A stretch of 64,000 nt of DNA from Atherix ibis. Its lineage: Eukaryota; Arthropoda; Insecta; Diptera; Athericidae. A model generated the notes under the pieces. That model was not told the origin of the DNA. It searched no databases and saw nothing but the letters and a program-made list of their open reading frames with translations. The stretch spans positions 63,832,220 to 63,896,219 of the forward strand of contig OY282609.1 in the NCBI GenBank assembly GCA_958298945.1. The letters run 5' to 3'. Of this stretch, positions 1-9,908 are shown one piece after another; position 1 is the first letter of the stretch; every line of letters starts with the position of its first letter. Both the position numbers and the translations under genes were made by a program.

Positions 1-835
1 TAATTTTGACTTGTGGCACAAGAAGCGTGAAAATCGGTCTAGGAAGGTTGAGGATCATCAATTGCAGGCTCTTTTGGATGAAGACGATCCAATCGCAAAA
101 AATGCTCGCGAAGCAATTGGGTGTTACTCAACCAGCCATTTCCATACGTCTGCTTGCCATGGGGAAGATTGAAAAGATCGGAAAATGGGTGCCGCATGAA
201 TTGAACGTAGGCAGATGGAGCGACGCCAAAACACATGCGAAATCTTGCTCGCAAGACAAAACACCAAGTCGTTCCTGCATCGGATTGTAACAGGCGATGA
301 AAAGTGGACATATTTCGAGAATCCTAAACTCAAGAAATCCTGGGTTGATTTCGGCCAACCATCAACATCTTCCCCAAGACCAAATCGCTGCGGACGGAAG
401 ACAATACTGTGCGTTTGGTGGGATCAGCAGGGTATCGTCTACTATGCAATGCTGAAACCCGGTGAAACTGTCAATGCCCACTGCTCTGCATAAAAAAGGA
501 AAGATTATCAACAAAGACATGACAAGCTGATTTTCCTCCACGACAACGCATCATCGTACACGTCAAAAATGGTCCAAAATTACTTGGATACACTCAACTG
601 GGAGGTGCTACCCCACCCTGCTTATTCACCAGACCTGGCCCCTTCCGACTACCACCTGTTTTCGTCGATGGACCACGCGCTTGCTGAGCAGCACTTCCAT
701 TCTTACGAAGACGTCCGAAAATGGCTTGATGAGTGGTTTGCCTCGAAGGAGAAGAAATTTTTTTGGCGTGGTATCCACAAATTGCCCAAGAGATGAAAAA
801 AATGTGTAGTTAGCGAGGGCAAGTACCTTGAATAA
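1..835 (+). pseudogene. MarA transposase relic, 5' part outside window
   Basis: The reading begins in the N-terminal DNA-binding domain (NFDLWHKKRENR). It shifts frame at about 88 (2-base loss) and again near 207 (one base lost in the segment after WVPHELN). The first catalytic aspartate is present in TGDEKW, the second in LHDNAS and the third in YSPDLAPSDYHLF, giving the DD34D triad of mariners. About 35 bases are missing after VNAH, removing the YHQQLIKLHR segment. A tryptophan near the C terminus has become TGA (positions 794-796), after LPKR. The final stop is TAA at 833-835. It cannot encode a working enzyme. The assignment to the mauritiana subfamily rests on close similarity to the Mos1 protein. 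Confidence 0.93.
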
Positions 836-913
836 AATTGTTTTTGCTTTATATGAAAAAAAACATGTGTTTTTTTTTACTAAAAAACACCGGATTTAAG
901 CTTATACACCTGG
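1..913 (+). mobile_element. MarA mariner copy 1 (mauritiana type), cut by window start
   Basis: The right end is a clear terminal inverted repeat (TIR) reading GATTTAAGCTTATACACCTGG, followed by the TA target duplication at 914-915. The left end lies outside the window. The body encodes a Mos1-like mariner transposase relic. Seven further copies in the window share the same TIR, leader and protein, so family membership is certain. Transposition is by cut and paste into TA dinucleotides. This copy shares two diagnostic changes with the 5.5 kb copy (CAC for GAC after the TTGTGG motif, and a 2-base loss after GACGAT), so the two come from one defective lineage. Confidence 0.95.
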
Positions 914-915
914 TA

Positions 916-3900
916 AGTTGATTTAGTATAATTATCACAACGAAAATCTTCCTTTTTTTTTCTTTTTGATGAAACATTTTGATGTTTAAAAATAAAAAAA
1001 AGGCATTTCTTTCCTTAATCAAGAATTTTCCTATGTATCAAATGTATTTTTCATAAATACCTAAAATATTCTATAATATTTTCAAAGAGGTTGATTTAAT
1101 AAAAAAATTATAACATAATTTTCTTAATTATTTTCACTCACCTATGTGTATAAGTTTATATAGCATCATAAATTATATGTAATGTATTAAAATTCCATCA
1201 ACTTAAATTAATATGTATATTTAGACCTTATTATTATGTGTGATACATTTTTCAGGTCTATCTATTTTGTAGTTTTAATAAAATCTTTTATTACTTTTTT
1301 TTTTTAATACTAGTAATGACTCTATAATAAACTATTATTTATTGAACAGAAAATCCTTTTTAATGGTTGAATAGCATTCTCAGAGTTTTGGTTAATGATT
1401 AGACATAATAATGTAATGATTCAAGTTATTTTATGTAATTTGTCGCTTAGTACCCATAAATGGTGTATTTTATATTTGTCATTTAACACCAAAACTATCA
1501 TAATTTCTAACATTATTGATACCTTCCTTAATGTGATCATGATAACAAAATGAAAATTTCTATAATTTTCTTGTTTTTATGTTAAATTTAGATATCCATA
1601 ATACTAATAAGGTTTTTTCTACTTTTACATTCGGTATATTATAAAAGTATGTATACTTTTACTATCCAGTATATGTATAGATATAAAAAGGACTAATACT
1701 AAAATTATAGCTTTGTTTTTTTTTTTCTATATGTGTACAGAAAGATTTGTTGAGCTTCTATAGGTTTTTGGTATTTATTATATTCTTACGGGAGACGAAT
1801 CTAGTTGCATTGGGTTCAGTTGTATGTTGTAAGTAATGTACCTTCTATAAATTTAATATTCCTATCATAAACACAAAGTAATGACAATGAAATCAAGGAA
1901 GAGGCAAGCAGAAACAAGGTGAAGATTTATCGTATATTCGTGAATCTCCATAAAAATATTTACGAGCCTCATCTCCATTGCGACGCGTCTTGGGTATCAT
2001 AAAAATCGTGCAAACTTTATTGCACTCACTTTGACGAAAGTTCACAATTTCCATCCATTGTTGCCTTCTGTTTTTATTTTTTTTTATTTTAGAGTATTTC
2101 TATATAGAACAAAAAGAATAGATATAAAATCCTCCTACTTCGATAATTTTTCTCTTTCTGCTTAGTCTTGAATTCATTATTCATCCTTTTTGTATTCATT
2201 TTGGTAATTTAAAACGTCGACATTATTGTGTACAATTGCTTTTTTATATCAATCAAGAAAGTTTGTTTTTATCCGAATACCAAACTTTTCATCTTATATT
2301 TTATATTCGTATACCTACTACATATAAGTACATGAATGTACAACAAAAGAAATCAGGACATTCGTCAAAATTGTATTTATAGAGGCAATGGATGAATTGT
2401 TATTGGTATAAATAAAACGCACATTTCAGTGAGGTTCATTTATTGCTAGAGCAATTTCAAGAATTGAGGAGTAGAACTAATTTGCATGTGAAAAACAAAC
2501 AAATATACGAAATTCAGCACAATTTTATGGGCCGTTTTCAGAAAATTTTACTACATAATATCATCAGAGCATCTGCTTCATTTGATCCATTTGAAATGGT
2601 TCAATTACCGAAATAAACACAGTCATAATTGAAGCTTTGAATAAAAACTATTAAATAAATAGAAAATAACTAATTTTTAACATTAATTGTTTTACGTGCT
2701 TTGTACATTTTTATAATTATATTGTGGGCTATTATCATATTATGTAAAATGATTTCATAAATAAATAAATCAAATTTAGAAAATTGACATAAAATTGTGG
2801 TCAGAAATGCTATAGTCGAAGGAAATTCTATCGTAAAACACTGAATCATTTCAAACTTTATTTATTCATGTTTTTTTCTTTTTCTTTCAATTTAATTCAA
2901 TTTAAAAACATTAACTTATCGAAGATTGTACACTCAAAAAATATTCAATCAATTCTAAATTTTCATATAGAAAAGAACCATAAATATTTGCGGATAGACC
3001 ATCTATCAATTCCAGTAAATCAATGAGCCTTGTTGTGTAAGTGAACAAACTAAAAAGAGTGTAGCCTGATTGATTGACTGGAAATTTTTCAATGCCTTTC
3101 GATGATCGATGGGCCCAACTTAAATGACATAAGTTTGTTGGGGAATACAAGTTTGGAGCGATAGCATACACTTGGGATTGTTTCTTCTCCTTTTATTATG
3201 ATGGTACAATACAATATATACGAATTTCTTCTAACGAATATATTTATTCGCGTTTTTTCAATTTATTTTCTTTAACATAATTAATAGAAATTATTTGGAT
3301 TTTATAAGAACTTATAACAATATATTTTTATATGCAAATATCCCCAAAAAAGGCAGAATATTATGGTATTAGACAAAGTGAATTAACAGAAAAAAAACTC
3401 TTTTAATATTCGTTCAAAAATGTGTATAAAATTGTTTTTATAAATTTTATAAAATTGCGTCAAATAAATTCTTCTTATACATAATAATTTTAAATGAACA
3501 AACATCCATCTGGTTCCTATGCTGAATTCAAAAATACAATAAATTTTGTAATAATAAAGTACCAGTAGTGAACTGTGTCCTAAAATATGAGGAAAAATGT
3601 ATTCACTTCTATTATGGTTTGAAATGGAATCTGTAGAGATCCTTTTCGACCGAGAAATAAAAGGAAAATCAGTTTTTACATATGTTTGTTAGGACATAAA
3701 AACCAGGAGGCCATATCTTATTTTAAAAGGTATCTTATTTGAAGAATTCATGAGCTTTTCCTTCTGTAACATTTTACACAAGAAATATGTGATCCTTTGT
3801 TATAACCTAAAAATGTCAGTGAAGACTGTGGTTCATTCGTAAAATATTTTCGTTCGCTCGACATTTGCTATAAAAAAAAAATAACAATGCGCAATTGTTT

Positions 3901-4984
3901 CACAAGATAACTTTCTGACATAACCATAAATATATTTTTTTATTATATTTTATTGTTGCGCAACACTTTCTTTAATGTTAAATCACATAATAAAAAATTA
4001 CTATTTGCACACGATGTGCATAGTAAATTGAAATTGCGAAACATGTATGAATATGAAAACTTTTGCACATCTATAAACTTGTATGTATTAGAATGGAAGT
4101 CTTTTTCATAAATGTGTACTTTTAGTAAAATTCTTCCAAATTCAAAATTACACCACCTACGCAATATGAATTCCCTTATACGTTCTTTTTATGTTTGTTT
4201 GTATAAATGTATATACGTGTACATGTAATAGTACTTTAGAGCCCATAAACATTTCTTGAATTCTTAAAAAATTCAACAACTTTCTGGCTATTTAATGTAT
4301 ACCCTTTACATTTTTATTAAAATGGGATTTTTTGCTATTGCACGTGCCCTTTTTTCATTGTTTTTCTTTACTTTTTCCCATTTTCAATATCAATATTGAA
4401 AGTATAGTAGTAGCAAAATAATCCTTATTATGCTGAAAAAATGATAGTATGTTAAGTATCATTGTTATTCTTATCACATTGTCCTATAAATGGCCCAAAA
4501 ATACCATTATGTAATATTATATTTTTTTTATTACAACAAATTTATATTACCCCAATTGGATAAAAGCAAATATGATTATTATTGAAAATTTGAATTATTC
4601 TATATACTATATACGAGAATAGAATATTCGCAAAAATTTACATTTTTGTTTCTTCCTAAATATGAATTTGCAATTAAGAAAGAGTGCTTTGAGTTTAATG
4701 CAAATGTTTTATTAAAAATGTTAAAATTACTGACATTTATCTTGTTAATATACTTGCTCTTCATGTGAAGCTTACGTCAATCCTTCTTAGCCGTGCAGTA
4801 CAAGTTTCAATCTCGACCAGTAACTGCGCGACCCTATAGCGCACGATAAGATGTCTTTTTTAAGCGCGTTGCGGAAAATGGAATTAACACAAAAATAGAA
4901 AAGAATCCACGAGTTTGGCTTATGAAACATTACAACTAGCCTATTAATTTCTTGTCATGAGTACCAGATTTTCAACGGCACAAA
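916..4984. other. AT-rich intergenic stretch, no gene seen
   Basis: About 4 kb of AT-rich DNA with many homopolymer runs. The longest open frames are short (86 codons at 2911-3171 minus, 73 at 3943-4164 minus), of biased composition and unlike any family I know. I see no TIRs, no long repeats and no RNA gene. The part from about 4780 is slightly richer in GC and may hold the unreadable 5' portion of the MarK remnant that follows. Confidence 0.6.
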
Positions 4985-5487
4985 GCATTTTTGTAGTGCC
5001 GAGAAACAATGGAATACGAAGCTTAGGGAGGGCTTCAGCATCGAAAGAATAAAAATGTGCAACTTTACAAGGAATTCTTTATAAAAACGATTTTCTTTTA
5101 AAAAAACGTCTTTTAAAAGTTAAAAAAATAGTTTTTCCGCTTCAAATAAAATATTGCCGACATTTTAGATTCTCCACTATGACGACGCTCTTTGTCACAC
5201 GGTCATCTCCATCAGAAAAGGAGGTTCCCAACACCCTTTCTCACCTGATACATAAAGTTTATGTGATATTTTCTCACCCAAGATTATAAAACACTCGAAA
5301 AAATGTCGTCTTTTACTGTCGAGTACCTACAAAGGAATGTATGTGAGGAGTTGAAGATAAATTCAGTCGAAAAGTGGAAACAATGCCTCCGCGGATGCAA
5401 AGCTTTTCAAAGGAACTACAAATAAGCTATATACAGTGTTACCAGATTACTCTTAATGAGGCCAGGAAAAAGTAATTCCGTACCTCG
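4985..5487 (+). mobile_element. MarK: decayed mariner remnant, catalytic C-terminal part
   Basis: Frame-shifted translation gives mariner landmarks in order: PLYDDALCHTVIS near 5173 (second catalytic aspartate region), then SLCDIFSHPRL near 5260 (third aspartate region), then DYKTLEKMSSFTVEYLQRN, which matches the usual C-terminal helix region of mariners. The 20.3 kb remnant aligns with it over the same motifs. The right end is probably the CCGTACCTCG at 5478-5487, followed by TA, a mariner-style terminus. The N-terminal half is unreadable. This is an old, dead copy. Confidence 0.6.
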
Positions 5488-5503
5488 TATATTCTAAAAG
5501 TTA

Positions 5504-5985
5504 CCATGTGTATAGGCTTAAATCCGCTGTTTGGTCATAGATGGCGTGAGTGAGCGTATTAAGCTGCCATGGGCATGTCATACTTTTTTTTATGAGTTTG
5601 ACATCTGTCAACATTAATCAGTGCACATTGTCAGCAATTTCATACAACAACATACAATTTCCTTTTGGTAATCATGTCTAGTTTTGTGCCAGAAAAAGAG
5701 CATATGCGGGAAGCTCTGCTTTTCTGCTTCAATTTGAAGAAATCGGCTGCCGAATCGCATCGAATGCTTATGGAGGTCTATGGTGACAGTGCTTTATTGG
5801 AAACCACGTGCCGAGATTGGTTTCGTAGGTTCAAAAACGGTAATTTTGACTTGTGGCACAAGAAGCGTAAAAATCGGCCTAGGAAGGTTGAGGACCATCA
5901 ATTGCGGGCTCTTTTGGATGAAGACGATCCAATCGCAAAAAATTCTCGCGGAGCAATTGGGTGTTACTCAACCAGCCATTTTCAA
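5504..5985 (+). mobile_element. MarA copy 2, 3' half missing
   Basis: The left TIR starts at 5504 (CCATGTGTATAGGCTTAAAT) after a TA at 5502-5503. It is followed by the leader found in all MarA copies (GGTCATAGATGGCGTGAG). Similarity to the family stops at about 5981 within the codons for TQPAI, where the sequence passes into TTTTCAAAGGAACTA, a 15-base string also present at 5404-5418. A MarB element follows at once. It shares with copy 1 the 2-base loss after GACGAT. Confidence 0.93.
5674..5985 (+). pseudogene. MarA transposase N-terminal fragment
   Basis: The start is the ATG at 5674 (MSSFVPEKEH), which is the family start; an upstream TTG in the same frame is not needed. The readable part covers the paired helix-turn-helix DNA-binding region: FCFNLKKSAAESHRML, then CRDWFRRFKNGNFDLWHKK, then VEDHQLRALLDEDD. 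A 2-base deletion near 5928 shifts the frame. No catalytic residue is present because the gene is cut off before WVPHEL. The fragment could at most bind TIRs, and only if expressed, for which there is no evidence. Confidence 0.9.
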
Positions 5986-5993
5986 AGGAACTA

Positions 5994-7301
5994 CGAGGGT
6001 CATTCAATAAGTCCTTAGAAAAAGATGGAAAAAAACTGTTTTTAAAAAAAAAATTTTTTTATTTTTCAACTTCTTTTAGTTTTATACACTTTTCCAACCA
6101 TATTTTCAAAATTTTTATCCCGTCCAAAAAATAGGATTTCGGAAGTTCTGCAAAATACTCATCCTTTTGAGCAATGACGTCCTCGTTGGAAGTGAACCGT
6201 CGTCCGCCAAGCCATTTCTTCAGATTGGGAAAAAGAAAATAGTCACTCGGGACCAAATCTGGTGAATAAGCGGGATGCTGCAACAATTCCATTCTCAATT
6301 CCACAATTTTGGCCATGGAAACAGTGCAGGTGTGCACACGCGCATTGTCATGATGCAAGAGGATTTTTTTCTTCTTCAGATGGGGGCGTTTCTCTTTGAT
6401 TTCCTCGCTCAACCGTTGCAATAACGACGCGTAATACGCTCCTGTTATTGTTTTTCCTTTTTCCAAGTAGTCGATAAAAATGATGCCCTGCGAATCCCAA
6501 AAGACCGTGGCCATCACCTTGCCGGCCGATGGCACAGTTTTTGCCTTCTTCGGAGCCCGTTCACCCTTGAAAATCCACTGTGATGACTGTCTCTTCGTTT
6601 CTGGAGTGTAGTAGTGTATCCAGGTTCCGTCCACAGTGACATATCGACGAAGGAATTCGGCAGGATTGCGATGAAAGAGTGCCAACATAGCCTCAGAGTC
6701 CACTACACGATTGCGCTTATTCTCCTCTGAGAGCAAACGCGGCACCCATGTTGCCGAAATTTTTTTCACAGACAATTTTTCATGCAAAATTGAAGCGACT
6801 GTACCTTGTGATATGCCCGTGGCCTCAACTTATTCGCGCACTTTAATTCGCCGATCGTTCAAAATCAGATCGTGGATTTCGTCGATGATTGCCTCAAGTG
6901 GGCATCCTGAACAATGTTCATCTTTTGTGGATGAACGGCCACGTTTAAATTCATTCACCCAATTGTAAACCGTCGCAAACACAGGTGCAGATGTGCCATG
7001 AACTGCATCCAACTCGGCTTTGATTTCTTTCGGGCTTAAGCCTTTCAAATGGAGATGTTGGATGACAGCCCTAAACTCGCTTTTTTCAATTGTTATGCAC
7101 AAATAAATGTCGTTAACTTTAATCGACGATAGAAATTGACCTACGTCGATTAAAGTTAATTTTGACAGCTTTCCTGTCAATAATACTACTTACAAAAAAA
7201 AAATCTTTACCGACATATCTGTTATGCACAAATAAATGTCGTTAACCGACACTACGAGCGCAATTTCTTGGTTTTTCTAAGGACATATTGAACGACCCTC
7301 G
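5994..7301 (-). mobile_element. MarB mariner copy 1
   Basis: Both TIRs are present: CGAGGGTCATTCAATAAG at 5994 and its inverse ending AACGACCCTCG at 7301, each flanked by TA (5992-5993 and 7302-7303). Length is 1308 bp, normal for mariner. The transposase reads on the minus strand. The untranslated leader has been rearranged: a 27-base string starting TGTTATGCACAAAT occurs at 7091-7117 and again at 7220-7246, and a 16-bp hairpin lies at 7113-7159. Neither is seen in the 40.5 kb copy. Confidence 0.95.
6059..7090 (-). pseudogene. MarB transposase, start lost and one stop
   Basis: The frame is open except for one nonsense codon at 6830 (TTA to TAA in the VRELVEATG motif). The ATG used by the other two MarB copies (MEKSEFRAV) is ATT here, so the start is lost. 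Landmarks are the DNA-binding part EFRAVIQHLHLKGLSPKEIK, the linker WVPRLL, first aspartate in VDGTW (usual E is G), second in HHDNARVHT and third in YSPDLVPSDYFLF, with spacing DD34D. A small in-frame loss removes the VSTP residues after the CPLE stretch. It is unlikely to be active. The linker WVPRLL differs from the WVPHEL of MarA; I do not assign a named subfamily. Confidence 0.9.
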
Positions 7302-7330
7302 TACTTCGATTTCCTTCCTACCGTACCTCG
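7302..7330 (+). repeat. second MarK-type 3' end
   Basis: The string CCGTACCTCGTATAT at 7321-7335 repeats 5478-5492, and the 15 bases before MarB (5979-5993) repeat 5404-5418. Together they look like a second, shortened copy of the MarK 3' end, into whose TA the MarB element inserted. Confidence 0.6.
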
Positions 7331-7332
7331 TA

Positions 7333-8290
7333 TATGTAATATGTACATATACACGTATAAATGCATAATTATTGCTATTAGTAATGAAAAAATTATTATT
7401 GCCATTTAAAATAAGAGACATTTGTTTTTTGCTTCAACAAAGCAGGTTCAATATCTTTTGCATAATTACTACTAGTACAAATAAAATTATTGCAGTTAAA
7501 TCATGAGAATCAATTTTTCCATGATTGCATTTTTAATGAATTAATTTTATTCAATTTATGAATATTATTGGAACTGTAAATATAGAAGTGGTTAAAAAAG
7601 ATTTTTATGTCTATGAGATAACATATAATCGTTAACTTGTAATTAAACAAAATGATAAAAGAGTGCACTTCCATAATGACTAATATGAAAAATATATTGG
7701 CAAAAATGCATTAATATAATTGTCGAAAAAGAGGATCCTGTGGTCTTACAACAAAACAGAAACGTACACCCAACTGATAGAATTTCCCAATTGAAAGAGT
7801 GCTTTCAGTTTTGCGTAATAAATTTAAAACCCATTAAAATATATTTTGATTGAGCAATTAATTTCGTTTTTAACATAAACTATACATAATATTGGAATAT
7901 AACATAAAATAAAACGGTTGCACGAATATTATTCGCTGGAAATACTTATGGAAGGAAATTAATTTCATTACACATACACATAGAACCATTTTCCAGACTG
8001 ATAGTATTTATGATAAAACATTGATATGATAATGAATATCTTTAATTATTTACACTGCAATTAAATATTTTTATAATAAAACCACTTAACATATATTAAA
8101 ATTACGATTTATTTTATTTTCATTTAAATTTTATAACTATGGAAAAAATTGCATTTTCTAGTTAATATTAGTAATTTATTATTTTTATTGCATTTTTTAT
8201 AATGTTTTCATCTATAGAATAAAAATCAGGTCACCTTTACTTTCTAATGATATATTTATATAAATATGAATTTGAAGATTTGGATATATA
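7333..8290. other. AT-rich spacer, no gene seen
   Basis: No open frame, TIR or repeat that I can support. Very AT-rich. Confidence 0.6.
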
Positions 8291-9577
8291 TAAGATGTAG
8301 TAAACAGAAATCCATTATTTTTGCATTAAATTGAAGGTTTTATTTAGCATAGAAAGAATGATACGATTTTGGTCAAATATGCACCGTTTTGTTCGATAAC
8401 TTGTTGCCATTTTGGAGGTAATTTCATAATGCCTCTCTCATAGAAACCCTCGTCCCTATTGGCAAAAAACTGGGACAGTCGATTTTCATAATCTTCTCTT
8501 GAGGCGAATTTTTCACCTGCAAAATCATTCGTTATAGACAGGAAGAGATGGTAATCACTTGGTGCCAGGTCCGGACTATAAGGTGGATGCATAAGAACAT
8601 CCCAACCACGGTCCCGGAACTTCTGGCGAGTCACTATCGATGTATGCGGCCTGGCGTTGTCCTGATGGAACACAATTCCGCTCCTATTGGCCAAAGCTGG
8701 CCGCTTCTGGGCGATTGCTTCTTTCAGACGGTCCAATTGTTGACAGTATAGGTCCGAATTAAGAGTTCGGCCGTAGGGGAGCAGCTCATAGTAGATGATT
8801 CCCTGCCAGTCCCACCAAACACAAAGCAAAACCTTCCTGGCTGTCAATCCTGGCTTGACCACCGTTTGCGCCGGGTGACCGCGATTTGACCACGACCGTT
8901 GTCGGTTGACATTGTCGTAAGTGACCCACTTTTCATCACCAGTAACCATCCGCTTCAGAAATGGATCGATATTGTTGCGATTCAGCAGCGATTCGCAGAT
9001 GGAAATTCGGTCCATGAGGTTTTTTTGCGATAACTCGTGTGGCACCCATACATCGAGCTTCTTTTTGTATCCAGCCTTATTTAAGTGGTTTCAAACAGTT
9101 TTTTATGCAATGTTTAGCTCCTGGGCAATCGAAACAGTGCTTACGTGACGGTCGGACTCGACGATTTCCATTATTTTATCGACATTTTCGACAATTGGCC
9201 TTGCAGAGCGTGGTGCATCTTCGACATCAAAATTACCGGAACTGAATCGACGAAACCAAAATTGCGCGTGATTGGCTATTACAGTATCAGGACCATTAAC
9301 ACTATTCACATTTTCAGCTGCCTGGCTTGCGTTTTCGCCTTTATCGAAGAAAAACTGTAAAATATGGCGTATTTTCTCTTTGTTGGTGTCCATCTTTGAC
9401 GCATGCTAAAAAAATACTGAATCAAGTAATCACAAAACTGTATAAGAAGCTTTTTAGTACAAAATCATATCTTTCTAACGCCATCTAGTGCAAGCCTATT
9501 GCACTTTTAAAGCGGGAGATACAGACTCCTAAAGCCATCTATTGGCAAAATAATGGATTACTTTTTACTACAACTTA
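8291..9577 (-). mobile_element. MarC mariner, SETMAR-like
   Basis: Imperfect TIRs of about 30 bp bound it: TAAGATGTAGTAAACAG at 8291 against the inverse of TACTACAACTTA ending near 9577. Flanks are runs of TATA, so the exact TA duplication cannot be placed to the base. The length of about 1287 bp and a single minus-strand frame fit a complete mariner. Only one copy is in the window. Confidence 0.9.
8344..9393 (-). pseudogene. MarC transposase, full length with two stops
   Basis: One frame of 350 codons runs from MDTNKEKIRHILQFF to the stop at 8344, broken only by TAA and TGA at two nearby codons (about 9103 and 9091) in the segment between QELNIA and NHLNKAGYKKK. There are no frameshifts. 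Landmarks: FWFRRFSSGNFDVEDAPR (DNA binding), WVPHELSQKNLMDR (linker), VTGDEKWVTYDN (first D), FHQDNARPHTS (second D), YSPDLAPSDYHLF (third D), spacing DD34D. The triad is intact. The protein resembles the mariner half of insect genes commonly labelled SETMAR-like. Here it is a free-standing element with no SET domain near it. Two point changes would be enough to explain its death. Confidence 0.92.
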
Positions 9578-9731
9578 TATATAGGGTTTTCCAATAAGAG
9601 TAATATGATTTCTAAGTAACGTTTCGGCCATTTGTAATATGTCATGATCTGTCTTCTTTTTTTTTATTGTATTAAGTAATGTTTACAATTTTATTATGGA
9701 GAGATATATGCAAGAATAACATTTACAAATT

Positions 9732-9908
9732 ATTCAATTTTATTATCAAAATAATCGTACTCCAATTGCAACTTTTCGTGCGCTTTTGCCATTTTATGGT
9801 CGTAATAATCGTCCAACTGTGCTCGCTATTCGTCGAATTGTTAAAAATTTCGAGTGTACATTTTCTTTACATAATGTTCAAGTGCCAATAAGACAAAGAA
9901 CCGCTCCA
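9732..9908 (+). pseudogene. fragment of another insect transposase (DUF4817-like N terminus)
   Basis: One frame gives IQFYYQNNRTPIATFRALLP then FYGRNNRPTVLAIRRIVKNF then SLHNVQVPIRQRTA. This matches the N-terminal helix-turn-helix of a transposase family common in insect genomes, in which NRPT..AIRRIV.KF is a hallmark. No long frame follows. Downstream bases to about 10600 contain possible further traces (a string like FDATRYTA near 10311, where the family has DGATCHTA), but these are weak. Old and dead. Confidence 0.5.

Noticed and set aside
4780..4984. GC-richer stretch as a host exon
   Set aside because: No frame; more likely the unreadable front of the MarK remnant.
5665..5673. Upstream TTG as start of the MarA transposase (MVIMSS)
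   Set aside because: The family and Mos1 start at the ATG three codons later; the leader ATC/GTA codons are untranslated.
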